Source: Branchipolynoe longqiensis (Eukaryota > Annelida > Polychaeta > Phyllodocida > Polynoidae). From it: 64,000 nucleotides of DNA. The notes beneath the pieces were generated by a model. It was not told the DNA's origin. It was given only the letters and a program-made list of their open reading frames with translations, and did no database searches. A program made the translations under genes and the position numbers. Shown here in pieces: positions 1 through 8,904 of this stretch (positions within the stretch are counted from its first letter, which is position 1; each line of letters opens with the position of its first letter). The stretch covers positions 79,367,911-79,431,910 of the forward strand of contig CM059198.1 in assembly GCA_030323885.1 (NCBI GenBank), read 5' to 3'.

Positions 1-30
1 CACCCCGACTCTCTCATCTTCACCGACCCG

Positions 31-724
31 TTGGCCACCCGACACCACCCCCAAACCACAGACTCGACCCATGAGGCAGCAGCCGCCGGCCCCCAACCAG
101 ATGCTGCCTGCCCCCGGCCAGAAGTCTGCCGCGCCGCCCCCCCCCCCCTGGTGGCCACACCCAACGAGCTCCCCCTGCCGCCCTCCCCCGCTGAGGCACC
201 CACCGCCAACGCAGCCGCCACCGCCCAGCCTGCCCCTCCCCCGGCGATACCGCCTACCTCCTCTCTCTCCCCCGCCTCCCCGCCCCCCCCCCCCCCCCCC
301 CAGCCTGCCTCCGGGGCCGCCCCCACTAACCCCCCCGCCTCGCCCAACCCCGAAGACTTCGCCGCCCCCCCACCGCCCCCCACCGCACCTCCTCCCCCTC
401 CCCGCCCCCACCCCAACCATCGACAGTAGCGACCTCGGCAAACCCATTGTCGACGTAGTCGACCCCCACATCCAAAACACCCTCCCCGCCGCCCCCTCCT
501 GCGGCCCCTCCCCCGCCCAGTACCGCCCCACCCTCCTGGCCATATGGCCCCACACCTCCGGCGAGGCGTGGGCCCGCTACCCCACCTTCACCCGGGCCTA
601 CTCAGCCCTTCGGGAAGCGGGCCTCCCCAACTTTTTGGCCGCCCGCATCCCTCTCCCCTCAGGCCTACCACACATCCCACCTGGCGAGCTCGCCTCCGTG
701 ACTACCCGACCCTCGCCCTCCTAG
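31..724 (+). pseudogene. Proline-rich N-terminal part of the YR-I pol polyprotein
   Basis: A run of C-rich codons gives a proline/alanine/threonine-rich, presumably disordered segment. It is followed from about 440 by a more ordered stretch ending near 715. The last part (about 620-715) matches 44615-44690 of YR-I copy 2, where the same segment directly precedes a 15-bp array, which supports a real shared element segment. Two frames are open together because of the biased composition, so the exact frame is uncertain. No catalytic motif is visible. Confidence 0.5.
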
Positions 725-919
725 ACCTCCTCGAGTTCGGATTCCCATCGAACTACTCTGCCTCTGCCCCCCCCCCCCCACCCTACCTTCTCCAACCACC
801 GCGAGGCCCCCGAGCACCTCCCCCAAGTCCGGGACTTCAACTGGACCGAGCTCGCTCTCGTCGTCCTCGCCAGCCCTTTCACTGTCCCTCCCTTCACCCC
901 CTGGGCCCAGGTCTCCCCC

Positions 920-1871
920 ATGATGACCCGCCCCAAGTCCGACCCAGGCAAGAGGCGGGTCATCGTAGACCTCTCCTTCCCCCCGGGCGCAAGTGTCAAC
1001 ACTGTCATCCTACAAGCTTCCCTGCATGACCGACTTAGGACGCCGCCTCATCAGTGCCTGAGGGCCTGCCAGGTGTTTGATGCATTCCTCGCCCTCGTCG
1101 CTGCCCTCGGGCTCGACGTCGCCCCCGGGAAGTGTCATCCCCCCGCTGTCCGCCTCACCTGGCTCGGCTTTGTCTTGGACAGCGAGGCGATGACCATCCG
1201 CATCGCCCCGACAAAGTCGAGGACCTTATCCTTGACCACATCGCTCGCACCGCCCTCGGACGGTGCAAGTGAGCAGCTCATTGGGGCGCTGCACAGCTGC
1301 TTCGGCTCCGCCTCCCTCACCCTCGGCGACGACGCCCTCCGGGACCTGAAGTGGTTCGCCCTCTACGGCCGTGCCTCCAATGGGCTCCACCTCCTCCGTG
1401 CCCCGGAGGTGCGTCGTCACATGATCGAGTGCAACTCCTGCCTATCGGGTGGGGGGGGGGGCGTTCTCCAGCAGCCATTGCTACGCCCGAGGGTACTCAC
1501 CGGCTTTCCGGGTGCGCTTCCTAGCGATTCACGAGTTGGAGGTGGTTAACCTTGTTGTCGGCCTCCGCAGCCTCCTCCCCGATGACGTCGTGGGGGCGAC
1601 CATGATAATTAACATGGACAACATGGCATCCGCCGCCTCCCTCGAGTCCGGCCGCCCCCGGGATCCTACCCTCTGGCTCCTCGCCGCTGCCGGCTCATTT
1701 ACCATCACAGTCATCCACAAGCCCGGGGCGGATATCGTCCCCGCCGACGCCCTCAGCCGCACCCACCTCACCGACCCCTGGGCCGAGGTGGCCCGTGCCG
1801 AGGTGGACCGCCTCGGACTTCACTACGTCCAGCCCGTCCATGACGACTTTCCTTTCAACATCAGTTTGTGA
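920..1871 (+). pseudogene. YR-I reverse transcriptase/RNase H remnant with internal deletion and frameshift
   Basis: About 920-1010 encodes a fingers-region block of the type KRRVIVDLSFPPGASVN, typical of DIRS/Ngaro RT. The sequence then jumps to the segment after the palm (LTWLGFVLDSEAM, about 1155-1190), so the DxD and YxDD catalytic regions are absent, consistent with an internal deletion. At 1449-1460 a G homopolymer coincides with a change of frame. The RNase H part continues to 1871, with NMDNMASAA near 1610 and a final ADALSRTH motif near 1745. It cannot make active RT. The homopolymer shift could be mutation or an assembly error. Confidence 0.75.
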
Positions 1872-2182
1872 TGCAGGCTTCACCCCGGCCGAGGTCGCTG
1901 ACGTCGATCGGCTCCACCTTGCCTCCCTGGCCCCCAGGACCTAGAGGAACAGCCGCCAGCAGGCCGAGGACTACGTCGCCTTCCTCGTGGCCCGAGGCCT
2001 CAAACCCCTCACCCCGGCCGACTTCGATGTCGCCACCTAAGCCGCCTCCCTGTACGCCCACGCCCTCGCCCCGCCTCCATCAAGAACGCGCTATCGGGGG
2101 CGCGCTCCTGGGTTGAGGCGGTGGGGGGTCTCGCCAAGGACGTCATGCCTCAACCCACGTCCCACGCCAGGCACCGCCCATC

Positions 2183-2774
2183 ATGCCCGACCACCTCACC
2201 CTCGTCATCGCCCACCTCGCCCGGGCAGGGCCTGCCTCCGTCCTCCCTCGGACTGCCCTCCTCCTCGGGTACTTTGGGATGATGAGACAATCCAACCTGC
2301 TCTCCTGGAGTCACGAGGGGTGGGGCGGCCCCCATACCATCACCCGAGATGACATCCGCCGCCCCCGGGGACCTCCGGATCCTCATCAGGACCTCAAAGA
2401 CCATACCCCCGCCTCACTCGGATCCGACCTCTGCCCTGTCGCTGCATGGCCCGGCCTCGCCCGATGCACCCGCATTCATTATGTCTTCCAGCCGCCCCCT
2501 GGACCCTTGGACCCTCACCGCCCTTCTCAGGGGCGCACTTCGTGCCCGAGGTGTGCCTGCCTCCGAGACATTCACCCTCCACAGCCTCTGGCGCGGCGCC
2601 ATCCAAGCATGCCACAGGTCGGGCAACCCCCTCCCCGACATCATGGCGCAAGGGACTTGGACCTCTGAGGCGGTGCATACCTATGTGCCTCGCCTCTCCC
2701 CCTCGGCCGCCCCTCGAGCCCTCTCCTCCATTTTGGTGGAGGACTCCTCGGCGCAACCTCCAGACTCTCAGTAG
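2183..2774 (+). pseudogene. YR-I tyrosine recombinase (integrase), frameshifted
   Basis: The first half (about 2183-2345) carries box A, LLGYFGMMRQSNLLSW, with the first catalytic arginine in MMRQSN. After a frame change near 2349 the second half has TLHSLWRGAI followed by GTWTSEAVHTYV, the box B region with the tyrosine nucleophile. In this family the HxxR motif normally reads HSLR; here the expected arginine codon is TGG, a change that fits CpG deamination of CGG. The protein would ligate circular cDNA into the genome. Frameshift plus the altered arginine suggest it is dead. Confidence 0.75.
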
Positions 2775-2799
2775 TTCCTAGGCTCCCTCTGAGCTCTTT

Positions 2800-2960
2800 G
2801 ACATTTACCCTTATTTTACCTGTATTATCCTGTACATACCTTTACTATTATGATTACCTGTATTATCCTGCTTATCCTGTGTTATCCTGTTTATAACCTG
2901 CACTATCCTGTAAATATTAGCACTTCAATAAAGTGCTTTTCTCCACCCTCGCCTCCTCTT
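2800..2960 (+). promoter_or_regulatory. YR-I 3' tail with TATCCTG repeats and AATAAA signal
   Basis: After the recombinase stop the base composition changes to AT-rich and the heptamer TATCCTG recurs about six times (roughly 2820-2912). AATAAA lies at 2927-2932, followed by a C/T-rich stretch, as expected for the 3' end of the element transcript. The exact element end is not resolved. Confidence 0.55.
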
Positions 2961-3083
2961 CCATCCTTGTCGCGCAGCAGTCTACACAAGGATGGCCACT
3001 GGAGGTGGAGGTGGAGGAGGAGGTGGGTGTGGGTGTGGGCGCAAAGTGGGATTTCTCCCTGTGTGGTATATCCACCCCAAAGC

Positions 3084-3150
3084 ATATGTATATGTGCTTA
3101 TGCAGACAGACATACATATATATATGCATATACACACACATATATAGCTC
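3084..3150. repeat. TA/CA-rich microsatellite left of YR-II copy A
   Basis: Interrupted ATATGCATATACACACAC-type repeat. A nearly identical stretch recurs at about 4735-4765 on the other side of YR-II copy A. Confidence 0.8.
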
Positions 3151-3391
3151 GCATACAGACCTGTATGCAGATGTAAAGCAGAAGGGCTCCGGCTATACTA
3201 CTTCTTTGATAATTGCCACCCTCAAGGTTCCTGGGTTCGACACCATGGGAGGGGGCGCGCTGCATCCGCATACGCACTGTGCAGACCAAGGTGCCCAGGA
3301 CCTGTCACTTGCTGACCAGCTGCACCCAGAGCAGCAACCTGTGTGGTTTTGTGTGGTGACAAGAGGGGGCATTCCCAGACCCATGCAAGGC
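3151..3391. other. Short spacer with a B-box-like site
   Basis: About 240 bases without a convincing gene. A B-box-like GGTTCGACACC near 3233-3243 could be the remains of a tRNA-derived SINE, but no A box at proper distance is convincing. Confidence 0.3.
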
Positions 3392-4328
3392 ATGTCTGAC
3401 TATTGTGGTCCGTGTGGCCAAAAACACTCATTGCCAGTAAACGCGTTGTGCCCAAAGCGGTTAGCGGCAACTACAAAGCGAGCAACACGAGCACACCCTT
3501 TGCCTGAGTACGAAAAATGTCTACTGAAATTAAAAGCGAGGTGCGTGGTGCGACTGCAGGGGCGTTGGAGGACAGCTTGTCGGCAGAGGAGGCGGCGTTG
3601 AAAACTGAAGTAGACGTGCTGGAGCGAAAGCGTCGGGTGGCCGTGTTGATGAAGCAGCGGAAACTCGTAGAGGAGGAACTGCACGCGTTAGATGTGTCGG
3701 ACGACAGGGGACGAAGCAAGTCCGGTCACGCACGCCGGTGTCACCATCGTTGGAAGTCGGAAGTCATAAAGTTCTGGGAGTCAGACACCCAGTACGGAAA
3801 GGAGACGACAACGTAAGTGGGCATTGAAGCACTACACCGTTGAAAGAAAGCAGAAAGCAGGTGAAGAAGTTAAACGCATATGAGCTTATTGAGGCAACTT
3901 GTGCGTGGTTCCAAGACAGTAGTGCGTATGAAGACGTTGAGGCATGCCATGCTATGTTTAATCACATAAGTTATTTGAGCGCCAAGGCTAAATATAACAA
4001 CCTTAATAACAGTGCGCATGTGGCATATGACACAGGTGTCCGAAAATTGGCACAAAGGCAAGGTTTTGAGGCGTTTGTTGTAGGAAATAGTGACTTGGCC
4101 TTGAGGCACTATGCCTTTGAAAATATAAAGGACAGTAAAAAAAACACCGCTTCTACGAATTCATCTAACGCGTCAAACCGTCTGTATACACGTGATGGTA
4201 AAAAAACGTGTTTTGCCCACAACGGTGAGCAGGGGTGTTCGCGTGACAATATGACTTGTGACTACGGTCACTGGTGTTCGCGGTGTGGTAGCCGTAGCCA
4301 TAAACGTGTGAAATATCATAGGGACTGA
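3392..4328 (+). pseudogene. YR-II copy A gag-like ORF, frameshifted
   Basis: Begins at ATG 3392 with a small zinc-binding block (CGPCGQKHSLPVNALC), followed in another frame (3517-3816) by a charged coiled-coil segment. The third frame (3840-4328) has a helical region ending in a CCCH/CCHC-like cluster, CFAHNGEQGCSRDN then CDYGHWCSRCGSRSH. Copy B (20905-21117) has the same cluster and stops at the same residue (both end in D before the stop), so this is the genuine gag C-terminus. Copy C (52662-52997) shares the N-terminal zinc and coiled-coil design. The likely role is RNA packaging in the element's particle. Two frameshifts make this copy inactive. Confidence 0.6.
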
Positions 4329-4382
4329 TTAAAACTGAAAACTGATACTGATACTGTAGTAAAGAAAGGGGAAGAGTGTGCT

Positions 4383-4735
4383 TTGCCAACTCTGCTAAAA
4401 ATAGTCGAACACGTGATACCGGTGCAGTGCAACGTGGTAGGCGATTATATCAGTGAGCAATTTCAATTACCACTTTGGATTCCAATTAATGTTACATGGT
4501 TAGAAGTTTTGAATACAGTTAATGGCTACACTATCACCGCTTATGACAAACATACCAATGGTACAGATAAGTGCACTTTTGCAGTTTCTTATAATTGCTT
4601 TAAGGGTTGTTGTACTTGTATACATAAGGTTGCTGGTGTAGTTGTGCAAATTAGACCTTGTCGAGTATTTGTTGAAGCTTTTTTCCAAAGTGACACGGAT
4701 CCAGACTGGGAGTATATACTACACGGGTCGATATA
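4383..4735 (+). pseudogene. YR-II copy A, N-terminal part of pol ORF, cut by microsatellite
   Basis: The frame shares spaced features with copy B (21136-21680): a CNV block, a TAYDKHTNG-type segment and CCTCIHKVAG followed by PCRVFVEAFF. It ends in DPDWEYILHGS, the block that precedes RT domain 0 in copies B and C. Immediately after that block the sequence turns into a TA-rich microsatellite, so RT, RNase H and recombinase are missing. I do not recognise a domain in the shared N-terminal segment. Confidence 0.55.
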
Positions 4736-5060
4736 TATATATATATGCATATACACACACATATATATGCATATATAGACACATGTATGCATATAGACAC
4801 ATGTGTTCAGATATGCATATGTATCCAAATATACACATATACACGCATATACATATATATACATATATATGCACATATACATGTATAAATGCATATATAT
4901 GCATATATAGACACATATATAATAGGCATATATCAACATATGTATGTATATATACGCATACACATATTTACACTTATGCATATATATACATGCATATGTA
5001 GGTCCTACACATATATGCGCATATATACTCATATGCACGCATATATGTGCATGTATATGA
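4727..5060. repeat. Long TATACATA/GCATATA microsatellite
   Basis: About 330 bases of interrupted (ATATGCATATAC)n with many overlapping open frames of I, Y, H, T and C residues. These frames are compositional, not genes. Confidence 0.9.
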
Positions 5061-5487
5061 GTAGTACCCCTATCCTGAATCTTTTAGACAAGGATTGGCA
5101 GCAGTCATGGACCAGTGACCATGACCCACTTATATACTAACTTGTTCAGCTATACAGTTTACAGGTGCAACCCGACCCAAGCTCAGTTGGTTGCTGTAAC
5201 CAGATTACAGGTAGTCATGCATGGCTGCCCCATCTGACACCCCTTCACAATCACACACACACACTCAAAGGAAGACACCAGCCACACAGCGACTAACCAC
5301 ACCATGCTGGTCACCAATGAGTTGCCATTACTTTAAATTGTATTGCATTTTAATTTTTATTTATTACCATTACTATTTAATTTTGTCTATATCATGTATA
5401 TTCATATGGTTTGCCTGTTATTCACAGCCTCCTGCTCTCAGGACCTCACAGCATTTTGCCAGCAATTAGACCCTTCTGTACAGCATT
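5061..5487. other. No gene seen
   Basis: Mostly unique sequence with a short CA stretch near 5252 and an AT-rich part at 5330-5420. No coding signal or family match recognised. Confidence 0.5.
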
Positions 5488-5556
5488 TCCTATATAGCTC
5501 AGATGGGAGAGTATTAGTTCTAAGATAAGAGGGTACCCAGTTCGATTCCTGGTATG
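5488..5556 (+). repeat. tRNA-like SINE head
   Basis: A-box-like TAGCTCAGATGGGAGAG at 5494-5510 and B-box GTTCGATTCC at 5540-5549 are spaced as in a tRNA. The T arm forms only about four pairs and the acceptor stem is poor, so this is a tRNA-derived SINE head or decayed tRNA, not a functional tRNA gene. Confidence 0.5.
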
Positions 5557-5641
5557 AGTGGGCTTATTTTAAAAAATGTATTAAGATTTTATTTTAAATG
5601 CATAAATACAAAAAAAATGTGTCTGACAAGCGTCTGATTTG

Positions 5642-6183
5642 CAATCTCTCTCTGTCTGTCTCTGTCTGTCTCTGTATGTCTGTCTCTGTCTGTCTGTCTC
5701 TGTCTGTCTCTGTATGTCTGTCTCTGTCTTCTCTGTCTGTCTCTGTCTGTCTCTGTCTGTCTATCTCTGTCTCTCTTTGTCTCTCTCTGTCCCTCTCTGT
5801 ATCTCTATGTCTCTCTCTTTCTCTCTCTGCCTCTCTCTGTTTCTCTCTGTTTCTCTTTGTCTCTCTCTTTCTCTCTCTGTCTCTCTCTGTATCTGCCTGT
5901 CTCTCTCTGTCTGTCTCTGTCTGTCTGTCTCTGTATCTCTGTCTCTCTTTGTCTCTCTGTCTCTCTCTGACTCTCTCTGACTCTCTATGTCTCTCTGTCT
6001 CTCTCTGTCTCTCCCTGTCTCTATCTGTCTCTCTGTCTTGCTCTGTCTCTCTATGTCTCTCTGTCTCTCCCTGTCTCTCTCTGTCTCTCTCTGTCTCTGT
6101 CTGTCTCTCTCTGTCTCTCTATCTCTCTCTCTGTGTCTGCCTCTGCCTCCCTGTCTCCCCCTATCCCTCCCTCCCTCTCTCTC
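5642..6183. repeat. CT/TCTG simple repeat tract
   Basis: About 540 bases of interrupted (TCTCTCTG)n. Open frames on both strands are artefacts of the repeat. The tract at 26670-27320 is the same type on the opposite strand. Confidence 0.95.
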
Positions 6184-6189
6184 TGCAAA

Positions 6190-6505
6190 GTCAAGTCGGG
6201 TCGGGTGGGATAAAGTGAGGTCCCAACCTGACTTTATCCAACCTGCCTTTACCCGACCTGACTTTACCCATAAAGTCGAGTGGGTGAAGTCAAGCCGGGT
6301 AAAGTCGAGCCGGGTAAAGTCGAGTCGGGTAAAGTCACTCCGGGTAAAGTCACACCGGGTAAAGTCACGCCGGGTAAACGTCAGGCCGGGTAAAGTCGAG
6401 CCGGGTAAAGTCGCGCCGGGTAAAGTCGAGCCGGGTAAAGTCAAGCTGGGTAAAGTCGAGCCAGGAAAAGTCAAGCCGGGTAAAGTCGAGCGGGGTAAGG
6501 TTTCC
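6190..6505. repeat. 15-bp minisatellite (GGGTAAAGTCGAGCC)n
   Basis: About 20 units of GGGTAAAGTCGAGCC with variation in the second half. A related array occurs at 44690-45090 next to YR-I copy 2. Confidence 0.9.
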
Positions 6506-6639
6506 AGGACAACATGACAGCCTCTTATAGGCTTAGCACTGTCAGGGAATCATTTAAAATACTGGAAGTCAGATTTCGTACAAGTAGGAGTGGCATAGCT
6601 GAAGGTTCGAATTGGGAACAAGAACGGCCTGACCGTGCA

Positions 6640-7205
6640 GGTTTGTGTCCAGGTGGAGGGTGAAGATTTGAACCCAGAGATGCTGGTGACGTTAGATGCT
6701 GGAGGAGTAACAAACCCCCAGGTGGAGCATGAAGATTTGAACCCAGAGACGCTGGTGACGTTAGATGCTGGAGGAGTAACAAACCCCCAGGTGGAGCATG
6801 AAGATTTGAACCCAGAGACGCTGGTGACGTTAGATGCTGGAGGAGTAACACACCCCAGGTGGAGCGTGAAGATTTGAACACAGAGACGCTGGTGACCTTA
6901 GATACTGGAGGAGTAACAAACCCCAGGTGGAGCATGAAGATTTGAACCCAGAGACGCTGGTGATGTTAGATGCTGGAGGAGTAACAAACCCCAGGTGGAG
7001 CGTGAAGCTTTGAACGCAGAGACGCTGGTGACATTAGATGAGGGAGGAGTAACAAACCCCAGGTGGAGCGTGAATATTTGAACCCAGAGACGCTGGTGAC
7101 GTTAGATACTGGAGGAGTAACAAACCCCAGGTGGAGCATGAAGATTTGAACCCAGAGACGCTGGTGACGTTAGAGGCCGGAGGAGTAACAAATCCCCAGG
7201 TGGCG
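6640..7205. repeat. 69-bp tandem repeat, about 8 units
   Basis: Period 68-69 bp, starting with GTGGAGCATGAAGATTTGAA. On the minus strand each unit contains GGGTTCAAATC, a good match to the pol III B box. The open frame through the first units is repeat-derived. Confidence 0.9.
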
Positions 7206-7838
7206 GCAGTAATCAGGTGTAGGTTTGAAGCCGGAAAGCAGCCATGTTAGTGTGCAGAATAACGCTAGGTGGTGCCAACAGTGTCAGTTTGCTATAGGCA
7301 CAGACAGGGTAGTACTTGTAATTTGATCGACCCCTTGCCGTACCAAGAATTTCTCACGCTAAAAATAACGTGTGCAATCTTAGCCCTCATGTATAATTTA
7401 TATGGCCTTTGTGTGCGCTGTCACAAAGCGGTACCAGGCCAGATATGACCATAGATGTTGCCAGGACGTAAAACTCCAACAATCAACCAACTGGTGCGTA
7501 GAAACACATTGCGGTGTAAGACTATCCATCCTCAATCCACCCTCAATCCATCCTCAATCCAAAGGCAATGGCAACCAACCAACCACATCTCCACATCTGG
7601 GCACACACTGACTTCCACAGCCTGAGGAAAAAAGTAACTACGAAAATACATTACTGGATCTTGTAGTGAGTAAACGGACTGCTTAGGTAAACTCGGGGAA
7701 TAATGGCTGTGACCAAAATGCGAACATTTCCCGTTTCTCTCGTCTTCGCTTTTTATTATTTTTATTTGTATTACATTTGACTAGCAATATATCATCCTGG
7801 CAGGTGAATCAAGAAACTGGCTGGACGGCAACACAACT
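7206..7838. other. Unique sequence with a SINE 3' fragment
   Basis: 7402-7491 is the 3' half of the common SINE of this window, marked by a CTGTCAC...CGGTACC segment and ATGTTGCCAGGACGTAAAAC. A short CCATCCTCAAT repeat lies near 7526-7562. Nothing else is recognised. Confidence 0.6.
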
Positions 7839-8338
7839 NNNNNNNNNNNNNNNNNNNNNNNNNNNNNNNNNNNNNNNNNNNNNNNNNNNNNNNNNNNNNN
7901 NNNNNNNNNNNNNNNNNNNNNNNNNNNNNNNNNNNNNNNNNNNNNNNNNNNNNNNNNNNNNNNNNNNNNNNNNNNNNNNNNNNNNNNNNNNNNNNNNNNN
8001 NNNNNNNNNNNNNNNNNNNNNNNNNNNNNNNNNNNNNNNNNNNNNNNNNNNNNNNNNNNNNNNNNNNNNNNNNNNNNNNNNNNNNNNNNNNNNNNNNNNN
8101 NNNNNNNNNNNNNNNNNNNNNNNNNNNNNNNNNNNNNNNNNNNNNNNNNNNNNNNNNNNNNNNNNNNNNNNNNNNNNNNNNNNNNNNNNNNNNNNNNNNN
8201 NNNNNNNNNNNNNNNNNNNNNNNNNNNNNNNNNNNNNNNNNNNNNNNNNNNNNNNNNNNNNNNNNNNNNNNNNNNNNNNNNNNNNNNNNNNNNNNNNNNN
8301 NNNNNNNNNNNNNNNNNNNNNNNNNNNNNNNNNNNNNN
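7839..8338. other. Assembly gap, 500 N
   Basis: Exactly 500 N, a conventional scaffold-gap size, so the true distance is unknown. Confidence 1.
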
Positions 8339-8540
8339 CGCATTCTGGACATGTTGACGAAAAATATACATACAAATATTTGTTAAAAAAACAAGCCACA
8401 ATGATTCTTTGGTGGCAGATTGAAAATTAAAAGCGGGAAATCCTAAGATCGGGTTTATTTTGCTATATTTCATTGAGATCTCCTGGCAAATCGGGAGACT
8501 TGACCCCGCTGTTTTAAAGGTTCACAGAAGATTAATCTAA

Positions 8541-8904
8541 CTGCAGCCTATCGTGTATGACACGACCCACAGGGCGATGGAGGGTCGTTCGCTAAAACTG
8601 GGCGCCTTATTGTTGGTGACGATGCTGACAACTGCAGCCTATCGTGTATGACACGACCCACAGGGCGATGGAGGGTCGTTCGCTAAAACTGGGCGCCTTA
8701 TTGTTGGTGACGATGCTGACAACTGCAGCCTATCGTGTATGACACGACCCACAGGGCGATGGAGGGTCGTTCGCTAAAACTGGGCGCCTTATTGTTGGTT
8801 ACGATGCTGACAACTGCAGCCTATCGTGTATGACACGACCCACAGGGCGATGGAGGGTCGTTCGCTAAAACTGGGCGCCTTATTGTTGGTTGCGATGCTG
8901 ACAA
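8541..8904. repeat. 91-bp tandem repeat, 4 near-identical units with hairpins
   Basis: Units start at 8541, 8632, 8723 and 8814 (CTGCAGCCTATCGTGTATGA). Only one or two bases near unit ends differ. Each unit contains ACGACCC, 13 bases, GGGTCGT (a perfect 7-bp stem), just after the small palindrome CGTGTATGACACG. Confidence 0.95.

Larger units (their letters stand above)
1..2960 (+). mobile_element. YR-I copy 1: DIRS/Ngaro-like tyrosine-recombinase retrotransposon, 5' truncated by window edge
   Basis: The order proline-rich leader, RT, RNase H, tyrosine recombinase, then AATAAA is the layout of DIRS/Ngaro-type elements, which integrate through a tyrosine recombinase rather than a DDE integrase. 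It is extremely GC-rich with long C runs, unlike its AT-rich surroundings. Coding is spread over several frames and lacks the catalytic core of RT, so this copy is defective. No gag is seen because the window starts inside the element. Related sequence lies at 17140-19546 (minus) and 42722-44690 (plus). Confidence 0.8.

Noticed and set aside
5598..6218. Ser/Leu/Val-rich ORFs of up to 237 codons over the CT tract
   Set aside because: Produced by the simple repeat on both strands; no start context or domain.
7777..8473. Long ORFs spanning the N gap
   Set aside because: They consist mainly of unknown bases.
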